NCBI GenBank assembly: GCA_015492755.1
Contig: WGEM01000423.1
Coordinates: forward strand, 1 to 9,919
Origin: Gemmatimonadota bacterium
Lineage (GTDB): Bacteria > Gemmatimonadota > Gemmatimonadetes > Longimicrobiales > Gaopeijiaceae
DNA: 9,919 nucleotides
Reading direction: 5' to 3'
Part shown: positions 6,740-9,919 of the stretch, piece after piece
How positions within the stretch are numbered: position 1 is the first letter of the stretch
Layout: each line of letters starts with the position of its first letter
Notes under the pieces: model-generated
What the model saw: only the letters and a program-made list of their open reading frames with translations
Database searches by the model: none
Told to the model about the DNA's origin: nothing
Program-made: the position numbers and the translations under genes

Positions 6740-7683
6740 CGGACGCGCCCGAGTTCCTGGCCATCACGGGGCCCACCGCGTCGGGAAAGACCGACCTTTC
6801 CCTGGCGATTGCGGAGCGGGTACCCGCCGAGGTGATCTCCATGGATTCCCGGCAGGTCTACGCCGGGATGGACATCGGCACCGACAAGGTGCCGCCCCAG
6901 GCGCGCATCCGGGTGCCCCACCACGGACTGGACCTCGTCACGCCGGACCGACGCTACAGCGCCGGTCACTTTGCTCGGGACGCCCGTCGGTGGATTTCCC
7001 TGATCCGGGCGCGCCGACGGATTCCGCTGGTGGTGGGCGGTACGGGGTTCTTCCTGCGCGCGCTCACGGATCCCATCTTCGCCGAGCCCCCCATGGATCC
7101 GGACCGGGTGGAGCGCCTCCGCGCCTACCTCCGGAGGCAGGACCGTGAGCGGCTGGCTCGCTGGGTGGAGCGGCTGGATCCTGAGCGGGCGCCGTTGGCG
7201 GTCCAGGGGGGAGCGCAGCGCATGAGCCGGACGCTGGAGGTGGCGCTCCTCACCGGGCGACCTCTGTCGTGGTGGCACCGCAACGCGGAGCCGGAGGCGC
7301 CACCGCTGCACGGCGTCATCACCGTCCTGGAACTTCCCCGTGAGGAGATGGACCGCCGCATCGACCGGCGCGTGGACCGGATGGTGGAACGCGGGCTGGT
7401 GGAGGAGGTACGGAGGCTGTCGAACGCCGGATACGGAGCCGACGATCCGGGGATGACGGGAACCGGGTACCGGGAGATCCTCCGGTATCTGGACGGCACC
7501 ACCACGCTGGAGGAGGCCATGGAGGAGATCCGGCACGCCACGCGGCGCTATGCCCGGAGGCAGCTCACCTGGTTCCGCACCCAGCTCCCCGACGACGTGG
7601 TGCGTGTCGACGCCATGGCGCCCCTCGACGCACAGGTGGAGACCGTCCTGGAGGCGTGGGCCCGCGCGGGGGGAACGCCGTGA
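6736..7683 (+). CDS. miaA: tRNA dimethylallyltransferase MiaA
   Basis: Transfers a dimethylallyl group from dimethylallyl diphosphate to N6 of A37 in tRNAs that read UNN codons, the first step toward ms2i6A. The GTG at 6736 is chosen because it places the P-loop GPTASGKT at residues 12-19 and overlaps the mutL stop as GTGA. The reading frame is open further upstream, but only inside mutL. The protein has 315 aa, a standard length. Other family motifs are MDSRQVYAGMDIGTDK (from 36), GGTGFFLRAL (101-110), a GYREIL block and RRYARRQLTWFR (270-281). The ribosome site is poor, so translation probably depends on termination of mutL. mutL-miaA adjacency is common in bacteria (for example in enterobacteria). 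Confidence 0.96.
   Translation: MTDAPEFLAITGPTASGKTDLSLAIAERVPAEVISMDSRQVYAGMDIGTDKVPPQARIRVPHHGLDLVTPDRRYSAGHFARDARRWISLIRARRRIPLVVGGTGFFLRALTDPIFAEPPMDPDRVERLRAYLRRQDRERLARWVERLDPERAPLAVQGGAQRMSRTLEVALLTGRPLSWWHRNAEPEAPPLHGVITVLELPREEMDRRIDRRVDRMVERGLVEEVRRLSNAGYGADDPGMTGTGYREILRYLDGTTTLEEAMEEIRHATRRYARRQLTWFRTQLPDDVVRVDAMAPLDAQVETVLEAWARAGGTP
7668..7675 (+). promoter_or_regulatory. G-rich ribosome-binding-like site before bshA
   Basis: GGGGGGAA at 7668-7675 ends four bases before the GTG at 7680. It supports that GTG as the bshA start over the in-frame GTG at 7656. It is a purine run inside the miaA coding sequence, so chance is possible. Confidence 0.35.
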
Positions 7684-8819
7684 AGATCGGAATCACCTGC
7701 TACCCCACCTACGGGGGCTCCGGGGCGGTGGCCACCGAGCTGGGCGTGATCCTGGCCAACCGGGGCCACCAGGTGCACTTCATCTCCTACGACCAGCCCT
7801 TCCGCCTCGGCCACTTCCACGAGCGAATCTTCTTTCACGAAGTGGAGATGGAGGATTACCCCCTCTTCGAGCACCCGCCGTACTCGCTGGCGCTGGCGGT
7901 GGCGATGCACGACACGGCGCTGAAGGCGGGGCTGGATCTCCTGCACGTGCACTACGCCATCCCGCACGCCACGTCGGCGTGGATCGCCGCGGAGATGCTG
8001 GGATCCCAGCGCGACCTGCGGATCGTCACCACGCTCCACGGCACCGACATCACGCTGGTGGGGCTGCATCCTTCCTTCCGGCCCATCACCCGCTTTTCCA
8101 TCCTCCGCTCGCACGGCCTCACGGCGGTGTCGGAGTTCCTGAAGGGCGAGACCGTGCGGGACTTCGACGTGCCCGGCGAGCGCATCGAGGTGATCCCCAA
8201 CTTCATCGACACCGAGGTCTTCCGGCCCGGCCTGGAGCCGTGCCACCGCGCCTCCCTGGCGCCGGGCGGTGAGAAGATCGTGATGCACATCTCCAACTTC
8301 CGGCCGGTGAAGCGTGTGGAGGACGTGGTGTCGGTCTTCGCGCGGATCCGCAACCGCGTTCCCGCACGGTTGGTCCTGGTGGGTGACGGACCGGACCGGC
8401 CCCGGGCGCTGATGCGCGCCGAAGAGCTGGGCGTGCGCGACGACGTGCTCTTCCTGGGGAAGCACGGATCGGTGCATGAGCTGCTGGCGTGCGCGGATCT
8501 CTTCCTCCTGCCGTCGGAGAGCGAGTCATTCGGCCTGGCGGCGCTGGAGGCGATGGCGTGTGGCGTCCCCGTGGTGGCGTCGCGCACCGGAGGGATTCCC
8601 GAGGTGGTGAAGGACGGTGAGACGGGCTACCTGGCGGAGGTGGGAGACATCGGCGCCATGGCGGACGCGGGCGTGGAGATCCTCGCCGACGAGGAGTGGC
8701 GGCGGGAGATGGGTGAGGCCGCCCGGTCCCACGCCCATGCCCACTTCGGTGCCGACGTCGTGGTGCCCCGTTACGAAGACTATTACCGGCGGGTGATCGC
8801 GGAGGGCCCCCGCGCGTGA
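7680..8819 (+). CDS. bshA: N-acetyl-alpha-D-glucosaminyl L-malate synthase BshA (bacillithiol biosynthesis)
   Basis: GT4 family glycosyltransferase that joins GlcNAc from UDP-GlcNAc to L-malate, the first step of bacillithiol synthesis in the cytoplasm. From the GTG at 7680 it has 379 aa, as expected. The opening KIGITCYPTYGGSGAVATELG is characteristic of BshA rather than generic GT4 enzymes, as are LLHVHYAIPHATSAW and TLHGTDITLVG. The C-terminal Rossmann half shows HISNFRPVKR, LVGDGPD and the GT4 EX7E motif in SESESFGLAALE (E282 and E290). An in-frame GTG at 7656 would add eight residues with no family match. The 4-nt GTGA overlap with miaA favours 7680. The other bacillithiol genes, bshB and bshC, are not in the window. 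In Bacillus subtilis bshA also lies close to birA, as here. Confidence 0.95.
   Translation: MKIGITCYPTYGGSGAVATELGVILANRGHQVHFISYDQPFRLGHFHERIFFHEVEMEDYPLFEHPPYSLALAVAMHDTALKAGLDLLHVHYAIPHATSAWIAAEMLGSQRDLRIVTTLHGTDITLVGLHPSFRPITRFSILRSHGLTAVSEFLKGETVRDFDVPGERIEVIPNFIDTEVFRPGLEPCHRASLAPGGEKIVMHISNFRPVKRVEDVVSVFARIRNRVPARLVLVGDGPDRPRALMRAEELGVRDDVLFLGKHGSVHELLACADLFLLPSESESFGLAALEAMACGVPVVASRTGGIPEVVKDGETGYLAEVGDIGAMADAGVEILADEEWRREMGEAARSHAHAHFGADVVVPRYEDYYRRVIAEGPRA
8801..8806 (+). promoter_or_regulatory. Shine-Dalgarno sequence of uppP
   Basis: GGAGGG at 8801-8806, inside the end of bshA, lies nine bases before the GTG at 8816. It supports this GTG as the uppP start. The nearby ATG at 8824 is out of frame. 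Confidence 0.55.
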
Positions 8820-9598
8820 ACGCATGGCAGGCGGCGGTGCTGGGGGTGGTGCAGGGGGCCACCGAGTTCCTCCCGGTGTCCAGCTCGGGCCATCTCGTCA
8901 TCGCACAGACGCTCATGGACATCCACCTGGGCGGGGTGGTGTTCGAGGTGGCGGTGCACGTGGCCACGCTCCTCTCCGTGCTCTGGGTGTACCGGGCACG
9001 TGTGGCGGCCCTGGCCGGCGGAGTACTGCGCCTGGAGGCGGACAGTCTCCGCTACGTGGGGCTCCTGGCGCTGGCCACCATTCCCGCCGTGGTGGTGGGC
9101 CTCTGGTTCAAGGCCCCCCTCGAAGCGCTCTTCGAAGCACCGCACGCCACGGGGGTGGCGCTCCTGGTCACCGGAGGCCTTCTCTGGTCGGTGAGGGGAC
9201 GGCTGGCCACCGCCACTCGATCCGCGCCCGACGCCACCGTGGCGCTCCTCATGGGCGTGGCGCAGGCCGTGGCGCTGGTGCCGGGAATCTCCCGGTCGGG
9301 CGCCACCGTGGTGATGGCCCTCTGGCTGGGTCTGGAGGCCCGGGAGGCGGCGGCCTTCTCCTTCCTCATGGCGGTGCCGGCCATCCTGGGCGCGGCGGTG
9401 CTGCAGGTGCCCCAACTCGGCGCGACGAGCGGTCCGGGTTGGCTGCCGCTGGTGGCCGGCGGAGTGGCGGCGGCGGTGGCGGGCGTGCTGGCCATCCGGA
9501 CGTTCGTGGCCATGCTGGCGCACCGATCCTTCCACCTCTTCGCCCCGTATTGCTGGACGGTGGGCGGCGCCTTCCTGCTGTACCTGGCGGTGGGGTGA
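8816..9598 (+). CDS. uppP: Undecaprenyl-diphosphatase UppP (BacA)
   Basis: Integral membrane phosphatase that converts undecaprenyl diphosphate to the monophosphate lipid carrier used for peptidoglycan and other envelope polymers; raised dosage gives bacitracin resistance in studied bacteria. The protein has 260 aa and is hydrophobic throughout, slightly short for the family. It shows the (E/Q)XXXE motif as Q13 to E17 within GVVQGATEFLPVSSSGHL, with His26, and the second signature PGISRSGAT (156-164) containing R160. Near the C terminus it has Y245-C246, where I recall many relatives carrying Tyr-Arg; I have not aligned this. It starts with GTG overlapping the bshA stop (GTGA) and has a good ribosome site. 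The downstream birA overlaps it in the same way. Confidence 0.96.
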   Translation: MNAWQAAVLGVVQGATEFLPVSSSGHLVIAQTLMDIHLGGVVFEVAVHVATLLSVLWVYRARVAALAGGVLRLEADSLRYVGLLALATIPAVVVGLWFKAPLEALFEAPHATGVALLVTGGLLWSVRGRLATATRSAPDATVALLMGVAQAVALVPGISRSGATVVMALWLGLEAREAAAFSFLMAVPAILGAAVLQVPQLGATSGPGWLPLVAGGVAAAVAGVLAIRTFVAMLAHRSFHLFAPYCWTVGGAFLLYLAVG

Positions 9599-9919
9599 GG
9601 GAAGAGGAGACCTGGGAGGGCGGGGACGGCCGCTTCTGGGCCCAGCGCTGGGGCGTGCCGGAAGTGCGTCTCTTCCGCGAGGTGACCTCCACCAACGACG
9701 TCCTCCTGGAGGCGGCGCGCGGGACGCTGAAGCCGGGTTCGGTGGCGCTTGCGGAGACACAGACGCGCGGCCGGGGACGGCGGGGACACCGCTGGTTCTC
9801 CCCTCCCGGCTCCGGCATCTGGATCTCGGTGTACCTGGCGGTACCGGACGAGGCCCTCCCCGTCCTCCCCCTGGCGGCCGGCGTGGCTTCGGCACGGGCG
9901 GTGGAGGAGCGTGCGGGCC
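9595..9919 (+). CDS. birA: Biotin--[acetyl-CoA-carboxylase] ligase BirA (3' partial)
   Basis: Activates biotin with ATP and attaches it to the biotin carrier domain of acetyl-CoA carboxylase and related enzymes. The frame opens at a GTG (9595) that overlaps the uppP stop as GTGA and stays open to the window end, giving 108 codons. The ligase signatures are visible: TSTND near residues 29-33, the biotinyl-AMP loop GRGRRGHRW (59-67), then SPPGSGIWISVYL. The start is already inside or just before the catalytic domain, with no room for an N-terminal helix-turn-helix, so this looks like a group I (non-regulatory) ligase. The rest of the catalytic domain and any C-terminal domain lie beyond the window. 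Confidence 0.9.
   Translation, partial: MREEETWEGGDGRFWAQRWGVPEVRLFREVTSTNDVLLEAARGTLKPGSVALAETQTRGRGRRGHRWFSPPGSGIWISVYLAVPDEALPVLPLAAGVASARAVEERAG

Noticed and set aside
7656..7679. bshA beginning at the upstream in-frame GTG 7656
   Set aside because: The eight added residues match nothing in the family, whereas 7680 gives the standard N terminus and a GTGA junction.
8783..9895. Antisense frame of 370 codons over uppP and birA
   Set aside because: Arg/Gly/Pro/His-rich shadow; uppP and birA have definite family motifs on the + strand.
1..9919. Repeated GGTGGTGG/GCGGCGG-like motifs as repeats or a CRISPR-like array
   Set aside because: They follow codon phase in Val, Ala and Gly codons, have no regular spacing and form no repeat-spacer units.

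Overview
The window is a densely packed, strongly GC-rich stretch of bacterial chromosome with every gene on the + strand. The high GC3, the GTG starts, a bacillithiol-synthesis gene (bshA) outside an obvious Firmicute context and a pilus/secretion ATPase fused to a receiver domain together suggest a Gemmatimonadota-like or similar GC-rich phylum. This assignment rests on gene content and recall, not on a search.

Layout. Positions 1-1437 hold the 3' part of a GspE/PilB-type traffic ATPase that ends in a complete response-regulator receiver domain. A 138-nt gap (1438-1575) holds a possible promoter and a GC-rich hairpin followed by seven Ts. From 1576 to the window end, eight genes run head to tail with gaps of 9, 33 and 7 nt and then four consecutive 4-nt GTGA stop/start overlaps: secD, secF, tatD, mutL, miaA, bshA, uppP and birA (cut by the window end).

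How the genes relate. secD and secF encode the proton-driven accessory membrane complex of the Sec translocase. The rest are housekeeping enzymes without a single common pathway: TatD metal-dependent nuclease, MutL mismatch repair, MiaA tRNA prenylation, BshA first step of bacillithiol synthesis, UppP recycling of the cell-wall lipid carrier, and BirA biotin ligation. The spacing indicates one long transcript with strong translational coupling in its second half.

I do not see a new mobile, defence or biosynthetic system. The points most worth a second look are the apparent ATC start codon of tatD, the terminator-like hairpin just before secD, the ATPase-receiver fusion, the altered C-terminal metal-site motif and two clamp-binding-like motifs of MutL, and the run of four GTGA junctions. 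No tRNA, rRNA, CRISPR, insertion sequence or att-like repeat was seen, and no stretch over 300 bases lacks a gene.
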